From: Methanobacterium sp.
Lineage (GTDB): Archaea > Methanobacteriota > Methanobacteria > Methanobacteriales > Methanobacteriaceae
Direction: 5' to 3'
Assembly: GCA_030017655.1 (NCBI GenBank)
Contig: JASEIM010000026.1
Span: 1-23,499 of the forward strand
DNA length: 23,499 nucleotides
The translations under genes and the position numbers were made by a program. The first letter of the stretch is position 1; the number at the start of each line of letters is the position of its first letter. Positions 13,936 to 21,926 of the stretch are shown in pieces. The notes under the pieces were generated by a model. That model was not told where the DNA came from, did no database searches, and was given only the letters and a program-made list of their open reading frames with translations.

Positions 13936-14796
13936 ATGAAAGAAACCCCCTTGCCTGATCTAAAAAATTTCAGAGTTCGGAAGAAACTCCAAATCGCCAT
14001 GTCAAAATCTATGGAAAAAATCGGAATGCATGAATTTGATTCCTGCCATTTTGAAGTCGTTCCCATTGACATAATTATTCCCGGACTTGATCCTGTTTTT
14101 GATAAATTTATTATTGCCCATATAACAGACATTCATTTAGGGCAGTGGATATCTACAGAACGTTTAAAAGGAGTTATGGAGCTGGTTAATGAACAGAATC
14201 CTGATATTGTAGCGATAACTGGAGATTTTGTATCATATGCAATCGATCATCTTGTAGAAGACCTTACAGATTGTTTAAAAATGCTTGAACCTAATGATAT
14301 TTCTTTGGCTGTCCTTGGTAATCATGATCACTGGCTTGGAGCAGATAAAATTCGTGAAGTGCTTAAAAACAGCAGTATACTTGATATAAGTAATGATGTT
14401 TATACTCTAAAACATAATGACGCAATGATGCACTTTGCGGGCGTAGATAGTATCACACTGGATAAACATCGTCTCGATCTGGTAATGGATAAATTACCTG
14501 AATCTGGACCGGCTATATTGCTTGCACACGAACCTGATTTTGCTGATATCAGTTCAACAACTGGAAGATTCAGTTTACAAATTTCAGGACATTCACATGG
14601 AGGACAATTTATAATTCCAGGCATTGGAACTTTTATTAGAGGATCCAATTTTTTAAAATATCCTGCTGGTAAATATCAGGTTGGTGAAATGGTTCAATAT
14701 ACGAATAGAGGCCTTGGGACAAATGTATTCTGGTTAAGAATCAATTGTCCTCCTGAAATAACAATTTTCAACTTAAAAAGTCAAGAGAATAAATAA
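13936..14796 (+). CDS. YaeI-like metallophosphoesterase (COG1408), no membrane anchor
   Basis: 286 residues with all calcineurin-like motifs: HITDIHLG (D65, H67), ITGDF (D97), LGNHDHW (N129, H130), AHEPDF (H198) and SGHSHGGQ (H219, H221). The GHSHGGQ ending and the C-terminal YTNRGLGTNVFWLRINCPPEI are characteristic of the YaeI family, some of which cleave lipid-linked pyrophosphates such as UDP-diacylglucosamine. Most relatives have an N-terminal transmembrane helix; this one starts with about 55 polar residues and none is visible. GAGGAAA precedes ATG 13936. Two bases after its stop begins the decayed holin/phosphodiesterase gene, formerly a likely operon partner. Substrate unknown. Confidence 0.9.
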   Translation: MKETPLPDLKNFRVRKKLQIAMSKSMEKIGMHEFDSCHFEVVPIDIIIPGLDPVFDKFIIAHITDIHLGQWISTERLKGVMELVNEQNPDIVAITGDFVSYAIDHLVEDLTDCLKMLEPNDISLAVLGNHDHWLGADKIREVLKNSSILDISNDVYTLKHNDAMMHFAGVDSITLDKHRLDLVMDKLPESGPAILLAHEPDFADISSTTGRFSLQISGHSHGGQFIIPGIGTFIRGSNFLKYPAGKYQVGEMVQYTNRGLGTNVFWLRINCPPEITIFNLKSQENK

Positions 14797-14798
14797 AA

Positions 14799-16611
14799 AT
14801 GAAGCTTCTTGAAAATAATAATATATCATTACGCTTGTTCTTAGGAAGAACCGTTGTATTATGGATAGCTGGTGTTTTAGGGCTTTTATTGATACCTATT
14901 TAAATAATGAAGTTTCCGTTAATAGTATAGAAACTGCGTTTTTAGTTATTGGTGTTATTGGTATTTTAAATGCCACTTTATAGCCCATACTACCCGTTAT
15001 ACCCTGCCATTCCTTATAACTACATTGGAGTGGGACTCCCATTTAAAAGCATTAATTTTATGGTTAACAAGCTAACTCGTTAACGGTTTTAAAGTAGATT
15101 TATCCATTCAAACAGGGGCATCATAAGCTGGAATTTTACATGGAAATAATAGAAATATGCCGGCATTTCGCTGGGTTGAAAAGGAAAATAGGAATAAAAT
15201 TGTTGCTTCCAATGGTTCAAGCAATGCACAAATTCTTGAAGCCCAAATTTCTGATGGTAATGGTTTATTAGCCGTTAATGGTGCCAGCAGATCTAATCTT
15301 TTTTCAGGTGATGCTGAAAACGTAATTTTTATTTATAGCAAACTGAAAGACCTTAAACTGTTTTATAATAAATCATAGTATTATTTTTTTTACCTATCCA
15401 GCAAATTTCTCACGAACTATAGCACTTTATTTAGGAGTTATGTCTTGAAATCTATTCTAGAATTAGACAGGGAGTTAAAAATGTCAAAACTTGTCTTAAA
15501 AGAGGTTTATGCATTCATTTATATATTTATTTATCCGTCCCGGTGCAAATGTATTTATAAGGGAAATAACCACTTTCAGTGTTGTCGGAGATGTATTAGC
15601 GGGGAAAGTGGATGTTTATATGCAACATATTATGGTTACGATGAAATAGCACACCAAAGCGGAATACGTGACGCGGATGTTTTTAACGTGATTCGACAGT
15701 TAGATAAATAATTTAAAAGAATTGAAAATGCACGCAAATACGCATCCAGAAAATATTTGAACATAATCCTTTCAGATCATGGACAAAGTAACGGTGCTAC
15801 CTTTAAACAGTGATATGGTTATTCTCTGGAAACTTTAGTTCGAAGACTACTTCCTACTGGCAATAAAGTCTACAGTATTCTATCCTCTAATGAAGATCAC
15901 TGGGGAAAACCATTCAGCCAGCCCATAGAAAATATTCAGGGATATATAAATGATAAAATAGATCAAGCACGTGAAAAAACCACAAATTTAAAGGAAAGTG
16001 CTTTTAGAGAGGCAAAAAAGATTTCTTTCATTCAAAAAGGATTATTAAAATATATTAAAGAAGAAGAAATTGAAATAAAAAATGAAATACCTAAATCTGC
16101 TGAAGAAACCAATATAATTGTGCTTGCATCTGGAAATCTTGGTTTAATTTACTTTACAAAGTATCCAAAACGTTTTACATATGAAGAAATAAAAAATGCT
16201 TATCCTAAACTTATTCCGGGTTTAGTTAAACATGAAGGTGTAGGTTTTATAATGGTTCGTTCTGAAGAATATGGAACAATAGCAATAGGTTCTGAAGGCA
16301 TATATTATCTGGATAAAGATGAAATAGAAGGAGAAAATCCACTAAAAAACTTTGGTAAAAATGCTGCAACCCACCTTAAAAGAACAGATGGTTTTAAATA
16401 TGTTCCAGATATTCTTGTAAACAGTTTCTATGATCCTGAAACAGATGAAGTGGCTGCATTTGAAGAATTAATCGGTAGCCATGGAGGATTAGGTGGTTGC
16501 CAATCAAGACCATTTATAATGTGCCCATCAAGTTGGAACCTGGATGATGAAAAGATTATTGGGTCTGAACAACTGCATAAAATATTAAAAGACAGATTAA
16601 ACAAATTATAA
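14799..16611 (+). pseudogene. Decayed holin-like/alkaline-phosphatase-superfamily membrane protein gene
   Basis: The three forward frames together spell one protein: an N-terminal hydrophobic, holin-like region (RTVVLWIAGVLGLLL, then FLVIGVIGILNATL), followed by a phosphodiesterase domain (AGILHGNN, MPAFRWVEKEN, SNLFSGDAENV, VVGDVLAGKVDV, YATYYGYDEIAH, ILSDHGQSNGATFKQ, DPETDEVAAFEELIGSHGG). Visible lesions include a frameshift near 14897; stops at 14981 (in NATL-W-PIL), 15073, 15124 (GAS-Q-AGI), 15709 (DK-Q-FKR) and 15811 (KQ-R-YGY); shifts around 15380, 15444 and 15540; a one-base loss near 15617; and a probable in-frame deletion near 15094, where the last part of the holin region abuts the mid-phosphatase. 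From 15814 the frame is open to 16611. It lies two bases after the phosphoesterase gene. Family recognition is from memory of its conserved blocks. Confidence 0.85.
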
Positions 16612-16612
16612 T

Positions 16613-17065
16613 TTAATAAGAGTAATTATATATACTATCTGGATATGAATAACCTTCTTCCTGTTCTGTTGCAGGTAAAGAAAAATGTATATGTGTTAAA
16701 AGCCATTTGTTCTCTCTTTTTTCAAGAATCATACTTAAACGGCCGCATAAAACACCCGCTCCTCCTGAAACTTCCGCGTTCATTGTCATTATTGCAGATA
16801 CCCATGATACATTACCTGCATTGGAAATTGTAATTTTTTCAAATCCTATTTTAATGTTATCTGCTTGGGAAAAATCACGTTTAAATCCTGTTTTAAGCTG
16901 ATTATATCCCTGAATCCATTCATCTTTACCTGTGCCTATCGCCACAAAATCAGAGTCATCTACAAATAAACTCATCATAGTATTAATATCTTTATCTGAA
17001 TATGCCTTTGCATACTTATTTAGCACCTCCATAATTTCAGATTCGGTGTTTCTATCAGCTCTCAT
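16613..17065 (-). CDS. NTF2/SnoaL-like protein
   Basis: 150 residues with the layout of small NTF2-fold proteins of the SnoaL-like/DUF4440 group: N-terminal helix (SEIMEVLNKYAKAYSDKDINTMMSLF), VDDSDFVAIGTG, the GYNQLKTGFKRDF helix, then a curved sheet ending in KWLLTHIHFSLP. The 'W..THIHFS' ending and the 'D.DFV.IGTG..E' start are common in this family. Members serve as isomerases, cyclases or ligand-binding modules, so no reaction can be assigned. AAGGGT lies eight bases before the ATG at 17065, and a TATA box at 17110-17120 fits a start near 17090. It ends one base from the end of the convergent relic gene. Confidence 0.82.
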   Translation of the reverse strand: MRADRNTESEIMEVLNKYAKAYSDKDINTMMSLFVDDSDFVAIGTGKDEWIQGYNQLKTGFKRDFSQADNIKIGFEKITISNAGNVSWVSAIMTMNAEVSGGAGVLCGRLSMILEKRENKWLLTHIHFSLPATEQEEGYSYPDSIYNYSY

Positions 17066-17109
17066 ATTTTTACCCTTCTATCATTATAATAAATTATATG
17101 TATTTTTTC

Positions 17110-17120
17110 ATATATAATTT
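17110..17120 (-). promoter_or_regulatory. TATA box for the SnoaL-like gene
   Basis: On the coding strand it reads AAATTATATAT, about 25 bases before a predicted start near 17090, leaving room for the AAGGGT site. Confidence 0.45.
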
Positions 17121-17257
17121 ATCTAAAAATTATCAGAATTATCTAAAGATAAAATATTTTAGACAACGAAATCTGATACATAATAGGAAAAAAGACTTGT
17201 ACAATACATATAATTTAATTGAATATAATATGGAAATCTAATTTACAATTAAATGAT

Positions 17258-18481
17258 TTATTTTACATTTTTAATTTTAGAGGCTATTTTCTTACCTATT
17301 TCATAGCAATTCTGCAGTTCTTCATTTGATGGAACATATATTATTTGATACTGGTCAAAAACTTCAAATCCGCAGTTTTCAAGGCTAGCTGTAATTTTTT
17401 TGACACCACCACCAGCCCATCCTATTGAACCAAAAGCAACTGCTAATTTTTTAGATCCAGTTCTGTCAAATCTTAAACCTTCTAAATAATACAGCAGATC
17501 ACCAATACTTGGGAAAGGTCCGTTAAATATTGTTGGAACTCCAAATAATACCGCTTTACTGTCCAGAATATCTTTTACTATTTCACTTCGTTCATCTTCA
17601 TGTAAAAAATAAATGTATACTTCAGTATCTTCACTAATTATTCCTTCTGCAAGTTCATGTGCCATTTTCTGTGTCGATCCATGCATCGTATCATAAACAA
17701 TGGTTATTTTATCTTTACATTCTCCTGTAGCCCATTTGCTGTAAGCACTGATTATTTTTATTGGATCTGTCCATACCTGCCCATGAGAAGGGGCAATTAT
17801 CTTAATTTTATCCAGCAGCCCCATATCTTCAACTTCTTTGAATTTTTTAAGTATTAAGGGAGATAATGGGGTTAATAAATTTGCATAGAACTTTTGTGCA
17901 GCATCCATTAGGACATATTCAGGAATTTCCTTGTCATATCGTTCTTTAAAGCATAAATGTTGTCCAAATGCATCATTTGAAAACAATATTCCCTCTTCTA
18001 CAAGAAATGTAAACATACTATCTGGCCAATGAAGGAGAGGTGCTTCAAGAAAAGCAAATGTTTTACCACCAATATCCAGCTCATCACCAGATTTAACAAC
18101 ATTAAAACTGGCATTATCCAGATTATAATGTTTTTTAAGCCCCTCTACTGATTTTTGAGTACAGTAGATAGGAGCATCAGGGAATTTTTTATATAGTTCC
18201 TCCATTGCTCCGCTGTGATCTTTTTCAACATGATTTTGAATGATTAAATCTATTTTTAAATCTTGGCCTTCTTTAGAGAAAGCATCTTCAATCCTTGCCC
18301 ACATTTGAGAGGCTGTTCCAGGATATGTATTATCAATTAAAATAGTTTTATCCTTTCCAAAAACTAAATATGCATTATAAGTGGTTCCTTTTAAAGTATA
18401 TCCATGATAGCTTCTTAAATCCCAATCCAAAACTCCAACCCAGTAAACACCATCTGCAATTTTAAAGGCATCTGCTTTCAT
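17258..18481 (-). CDS. fprA: F420H2 oxidase, flavodiiron protein FprA
   Basis: Reduces O2 to water with reduced coenzyme F420, protecting methanogens from oxygen. The 407-residue product has an N-terminal beta-lactamase-like diiron domain and a C-terminal flavodoxin domain. Numbered from ATG 18481, iron ligands are H84, E86, D88 (and H89) in NHVEKDHSG, H151 in LLHWPDS, D170 in SNDAFGQH and H233 in APSHGQVW. The FMN-binding loop DTMHGSTQKM begins near 264, with FGSIGWAGGG further on. A GTG at 18493 is in frame, but GGTGGAG lies just before ATG 18481 on the coding strand, so the ATG is preferred. There is no rubredoxin domain. It lies 99 bases downstream of the sensor kinase stop, with its own TATA element. 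Confidence 0.95.
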   Translation of the reverse strand: MKADAFKIADGVYWVGVLDWDLRSYHGYTLKGTTYNAYLVFGKDKTILIDNTYPGTASQMWARIEDAFSKEGQDLKIDLIIQNHVEKDHSGAMEELYKKFPDAPIYCTQKSVEGLKKHYNLDNASFNVVKSGDELDIGGKTFAFLEAPLLHWPDSMFTFLVEEGILFSNDAFGQHLCFKERYDKEIPEYVLMDAAQKFYANLLTPLSPLILKKFKEVEDMGLLDKIKIIAPSHGQVWTDPIKIISAYSKWATGECKDKITIVYDTMHGSTQKMAHELAEGIISEDTEVYIYFLHEDERSEIVKDILDSKAVLFGVPTIFNGPFPSIGDLLYYLEGLRFDRTGSKKLAVAFGSIGWAGGGVKKITASLENCGFEVFDQYQIIYVPSNEELQNCYEIGKKIASKIKNVK

Positions 18482-18543
18482 TACTTTCTCCACCCTAACT
18501 TTAACTATTATTTTGTATTTTAATGTTATTAAAATATGATTAT

Positions 18544-18559
18544 AGATATTAATATATCT
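18544..18559. promoter_or_regulatory. Dyad over the probable fprA TATA box
   Basis: AGATAT and ATATCT arms flank a TAAT core. On the minus strand this includes a TATA element (GATATATTAATA) about 25 bases before a start near 18526, giving fprA a leader of about 45 bases. The symmetry could be a repressor site or just AT-rich sequence. Confidence 0.35.
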
Positions 18560-18580
18560 TAAAAGTATATAATATAAAAT

Positions 18581-20281
18581 TTAAATCCGATCTTTATATT
18601 TCAGTTTATTAAAAATAATTTTAAATTGAGTTCCATTCGTTCTATCTAATTCAATATAACCTTCAAGTTGCTTGCTTAAGCTGTTAACTAATTGCAAGCC
18701 CAAACTATCCGTATTTTTAAAGTCAATATCCTCCGGTAATCCAATTCCATCATCGCCCACTATTAGAACATATTCATCTTCATAATCTGAATGAAGTTCT
18801 ATATTTATAGTGCCGGATCTTCCACCTGGAAATGCATATTTTATAGAATTAGTCACTAATTCGTTAATAATAAGGCCACAAGGAATGGCAGTATTTATAT
18901 CAAGAGATATATCTTCTACATTTATGTTCATTTTGATTTTTTCAGGGCCTAAGTTATGACTGTAGCTTAAATATGCCAGTAAATTGTGAATATAATTATT
19001 AAAATTAATATTAGTGAAATCTGATGATTTATACAGTTGTTCATGAATAAATGCCATTGATTTAACGCGGCTCTGGCTGTCTTTAAATATTTCAAGGTCT
19101 TTTTCATCGTTAATGTAGCTTGCTTGAAGATTAAGTAGGCTTGAAATAATTTGCAGGTTATTTTTAACTCGATGATGGACCTCCTGAAGAAGCAGTTCTT
19201 TTTCTTTGAGTGAAGATTTTATTTTATCTTCAGCCTCTTTAATATCTGTTATATCGCTCCCTACACATACAACTCCTAAAATTTCATTTGTATCACTTTT
19301 AATCAGAGATATAGACAAAAATACCGGTACATAATCACCGCTTTTTACTTTAAATGTTGATTTTAGATTAGTGATATACGTTCTCCTGCTTAAATTATTA
19401 GAAAGTCTTTCCAGTAGTGAAAGCATTTCGTTTGCTGGAAAAATGAGTTCTATGGACTTACCTATTAATTCATCACTTTTATATCCAAGAAGATCACATG
19501 TTGCCTGGTTAACATTTAAGATATTACTTTTGCTATCAAGTAAAATAAAAAAATTGGACATGGTTGAAACAATTTCATCTGCTGCAATTGCAGTGGTTAA
19601 TGCTGGGAACCTGTATTTCCAGATTCCATAACTTATTAAGCCTAATCCAACAGTAGACATTGTCATAGACATTTCAGGAACTCTTATAGACATATTAGGA
19701 AGAACTACATCACTCACCAAACTTATTATTAGTGGTAAGTAAAGACCCACAATCATATACTTTGCCTGAAGTCTCTTTAAATTTTTTGACTTTAAATAGT
19801 AATTCAGACATAAAAATGCGGCTAAAAATATTGCAATTATTGTCCATAAAGACATTATATTAAATAAAGTTGAATTATCAGGTATAACATAAGTCCAACC
19901 CCAATATTGTTTTAAAGCTCCGCTTATAAGTAAATTAGTGGTTAATCCTAATGCAGTAATAATTATGGCCGGTAAATATATCAATAGATAATTAAGTTTA
20001 TTTTTTAAGAAATAAGATTTTTTTGTAAATATTATGGCTATATGTAATAAAATAGAAGGAACTATTGGCCATAATGTACTTGCTTTTAACCAAAAATAAG
20101 CCGTTTCATAGTTATATGCTTGCCTGTACTCAAATTCAGTAAATGCCAGGAAGCCAACAAGTAGACATAATATTGCGACCATTATATTTAACTGGCTCTT
20201 GGGATTTTTATGATAAATAAAGTTTCCCAGAAAAAAACATACCATGAATGCAATAAATGATATTAGTGCATAAATATTCAT
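18581..20281 (-). CDS. Membrane sensor histidine kinase, 7TM-PAS-HisKA_2-HATPase
   Basis: 566 residues. Residues 1 to about 222 hold seven or eight membrane helices resembling the 7TM sensor region of histidine kinases. A PAS domain follows (about 240-350: FFILLDSKSNILNVNQA, LLGYKSDELIGKS, GVVCVGSDITDIKEAE). The HisKA_2 H-box is LLLQEVHHRVKNNLQII (phosphoacceptor H369 or H370), and the ATPase domain has INELVTNSIKYAFPG (N473), DDGIGLPED (D511) and SLGLQLVNSL. Everything needed for autophosphorylation is present. GGAG precedes ATG 20281 and a TATA box lies at 20315-20327. The gene lies upstream of fprA on the same strand, so redox sensing is possible but not shown. Its response regulator is not adjacent. 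Confidence 0.93.
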   Translation of the reverse strand: MNIYALISFIAFMVCFFLGNFIYHKNPKSQLNIMVAILCLLVGFLAFTEFEYRQAYNYETAYFWLKASTLWPIVPSILLHIAIIFTKKSYFLKNKLNYLLIYLPAIIITALGLTTNLLISGALKQYWGWTYVIPDNSTLFNIMSLWTIIAIFLAAFLCLNYYLKSKNLKRLQAKYMIVGLYLPLIISLVSDVVLPNMSIRVPEMSMTMSTVGLGLISYGIWKYRFPALTTAIAADEIVSTMSNFFILLDSKSNILNVNQATCDLLGYKSDELIGKSIELIFPANEMLSLLERLSNNLSRRTYITNLKSTFKVKSGDYVPVFLSISLIKSDTNEILGVVCVGSDITDIKEAEDKIKSSLKEKELLLQEVHHRVKNNLQIISSLLNLQASYINDEKDLEIFKDSQSRVKSMAFIHEQLYKSSDFTNINFNNYIHNLLAYLSYSHNLGPEKIKMNINVEDISLDINTAIPCGLIINELVTNSIKYAFPGGRSGTINIELHSDYEDEYVLIVGDDGIGLPEDIDFKNTDSLGLQLVNSLSKQLEGYIELDRTNGTQFKIIFNKLKYKDRI

Positions 20282-20314
20282 TCTGTTTTACTCCAGTCAA
20301 TTTATTTATAAACT

Positions 20315-20327
20315 ATTTATATATATG
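20315..20327 (-). promoter_or_regulatory. TATA box for the sensor kinase gene
   Basis: It reads CATATATATAAAT on the coding strand, predicting a start near 20296 and a short leader with GGAG at 20291-20294. Confidence 0.5.
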
Positions 20328-20578
20328 ATTTAAGCAATATATATTTTTTTAAATTCAATTTATATTATATTAAATGATAAGAAAGTAACAATTAATTAAG
20401 TGATATTACCGATTTTAGTGAAAATTATGGGTTTATATTATAAACTAATTTCAAAATTTAAATATTTATCATCATTAAATTATTATGTACCTACTAAATT
20501 ATAGCTAAATAAGTCATTTCTTATAAATTTAAGTATATATCTATTAGGCTGTTAATAAATAATAAATTATGTTGGTTG

Positions 20579-20601
20579 TGTTAATATTAACATATATATT
20601 A
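20579..20601 (+). promoter_or_regulatory. Palindrome abutting the UbiA TATA box
   Basis: TGTTAATATTAACA (20579-20592) is a perfect 14-bp palindrome. It runs directly into CATATATATT (20592-20601), a TATA box placing the start near 20622, about five bases before the TTG. A protein on the palindrome would cover the BRE position. Confidence 0.45.
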
Positions 20602-20626
20602 ATCAAAAAAAAATGATTATGGTGTA

Positions 20627-21472
20627 TTGAATACTATAAGAAATGAAATCACTTATGGTGGCTATTTTGCGGCATTATGTAGTCCTGCTTTTGTGTTATT
20701 TACAGCAAGTTTAATGAATATTAAAGTAGATTTGCCAATTTTAGTAATATCTTATATTCTTCCCTTAATTGTCTATAGTTATGACTACTATAAGGATATA
20801 GATAAAGATATCCAAGAAAATTCTAAAAGAGCCAGTTTTCTTAAAAAAAAAGCCAAAAAATATCCTTATGTCTTGAGTTTCTATATAATACTCCTCATCA
20901 GTCTTCTAATCATGTTTTTCAATTTCAATCTCATTATATTCATAATTTTGTTAATTACAATTGGAATTTTATATAATATTGCATTTAAAGATTTAACAAA
21001 AAAAATACCATTATTCAAAAATATTTATACAGCCTTAACATGGGCATTAGGCGGTACTTTTTTCCCTATTTTATATTATTCCCTGGACATTAACCTTTCA
21101 TTTATAATAATGTTCTTCTTAATTTTTCTAAGAGTTATGATTAATGTTATTTTCTTCGATTTGAAGGATATAGATAATGACACAGCCAGTAGGATAAAAA
21201 CACTCCCTGTAATATTGGGGAAAAAATCCACAATCAAGATACTAAATTCTATGAATATAATTTCGTTTATTCCTCTGATTTTAGGAATTTATTTTAATAT
21301 TATTAGTTTTTGTGCAATTTCTTTACTAATACTTTGCATTTATGGCTATTTTTATATTAACAAAGCTACTTCAGCATCAAGCAATGAATTAGAATCAGCG
21401 GCACATACACTGGCCGATTTCGAATTTATAATCTGGCCATTAATCCTTATAATAGCTAAAATTATAGTATAG
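20627..21472 (+). CDS. UbiA-family prenyltransferase
   Basis: 281 residues with about eight membrane helices. The two Asp-rich motifs that bind prenyl pyrophosphate through Mg2+ are present: YDYYKDIDKD (D53, D57) and FFDLKDIDNDTASRIKTLPV (D178 to D185). Such enzymes attach isoprenyl chains to aromatic or glycerol-phosphate acceptors. In archaea one member makes the second ether link of membrane lipids, but the first motif here is not the usual N-D-x2-D-x3-D, so the substrate is left open. The start is TTG 20627. GGTG lies only two bases before it and the TATA box is very close, so the mRNA may be leaderless. It ends one base from the convergent thioesterase gene. Confidence 0.88.
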   Translation: MNTIRNEITYGGYFAALCSPAFVLFTASLMNIKVDLPILVISYILPLIVYSYDYYKDIDKDIQENSKRASFLKKKAKKYPYVLSFYIILLISLLIMFFNFNLIIFIILLITIGILYNIAFKDLTKKIPLFKNIYTALTWALGGTFFPILYYSLDINLSFIIMFFLIFLRVMINVIFFDLKDIDNDTASRIKTLPVILGKKSTIKILNSMNIISFIPLILGIYFNIISFCAISLLILCIYGYFYINKATSASSNELESAAHTLADFEFIIWPLILIIAKIIV

Positions 21473-21473
21473 G

Positions 21474-21884
21474 CTATTTCCAATTAATATCCTCGATTTT
21501 TTCACGCTTTCTATAAGCCATTCCCTGAAAGATTGCAATCAAATCGCCATCAGAATCGAAAATATCAACTGTATAGGTTGAAATCCTGGGATTTAACGAT
21601 ATTTCCCTTGCTTCTGCAGTTAATATACCACTATAAGCTGCTTTCACATAAGAAATATTTACATTTATTGCTACGGTTACATTTCCATGGGAATTGGCTG
21701 CAACTGCAAAGGTAAAATCTGCAAGGGTAAAAATAGCTCCACCATGGACAGTTCCAATTCCATTTAAATGATTATTATTAATTTCCATTTTGGCCTTTGC
21801 AAAACCTTTTGAAACTTCAAGGAGCTCAATACCGTTGGAATGGGCAAATTTATCCTTATTAAAAAACTTTTTTATTTTTTCCAT
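21474..21884 (-). CDS. PaaI-like hotdog-fold thioesterase
   Basis: 136 residues from ATG 21884; AGGGG lies five bases upstream on the coding strand. An in-frame ATG at 21917 would add eleven residues and lacks an SD. The hotdog signature is GIGTVHGGAIFTLADFTFAVAA, with HGG at 47-49 and D56 in the catalytic acid position, followed by the strands VAINVNISYVKAAYSG and LTAEAREIS, as in PaaI/YbgC-type acyl-CoA thioesterases. It hydrolyses acyl-CoA or a similar thioester; the acyl group is unknown. It lies downstream of the PAS kinase gene with a 42-base gap holding TATA-like CTATTTAAATAG (21923-21934), so it may have its own promoter. Confidence 0.9.
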   Translation of the reverse strand: MEKIKKFFNKDKFAHSNGIELLEVSKGFAKAKMEINNNHLNGIGTVHGGAIFTLADFTFAVAANSHGNVTVAINVNISYVKAAYSGILTAEAREISLNPRISTYTVDIFDSDGDLIAIFQGMAYRKREKIEDINWK

Positions 21885-21926
21885 ATAATCCCCTGAGAAA
21901 ATACTTAAATAAAACATTAATGCTAT

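Larger units (their letters stand above)
20282..20626. other. 345-base divergent spacer between sensor kinase and UbiA genes
   Basis: AT-rich, with no gene seen. It holds the kinase TATA box (20315-20327) at its left end and a palindrome plus TATA box (20579-20601) at its right end. Confidence 0.6.

Noticed and set aside
15157..15711. Two short open frames (73 and 88 codons) taken as separate small genes
   Set aside because: Both are pieces of the decayed holin/phosphodiesterase gene; their sequences match consecutive blocks of that protein and neither has an SD.
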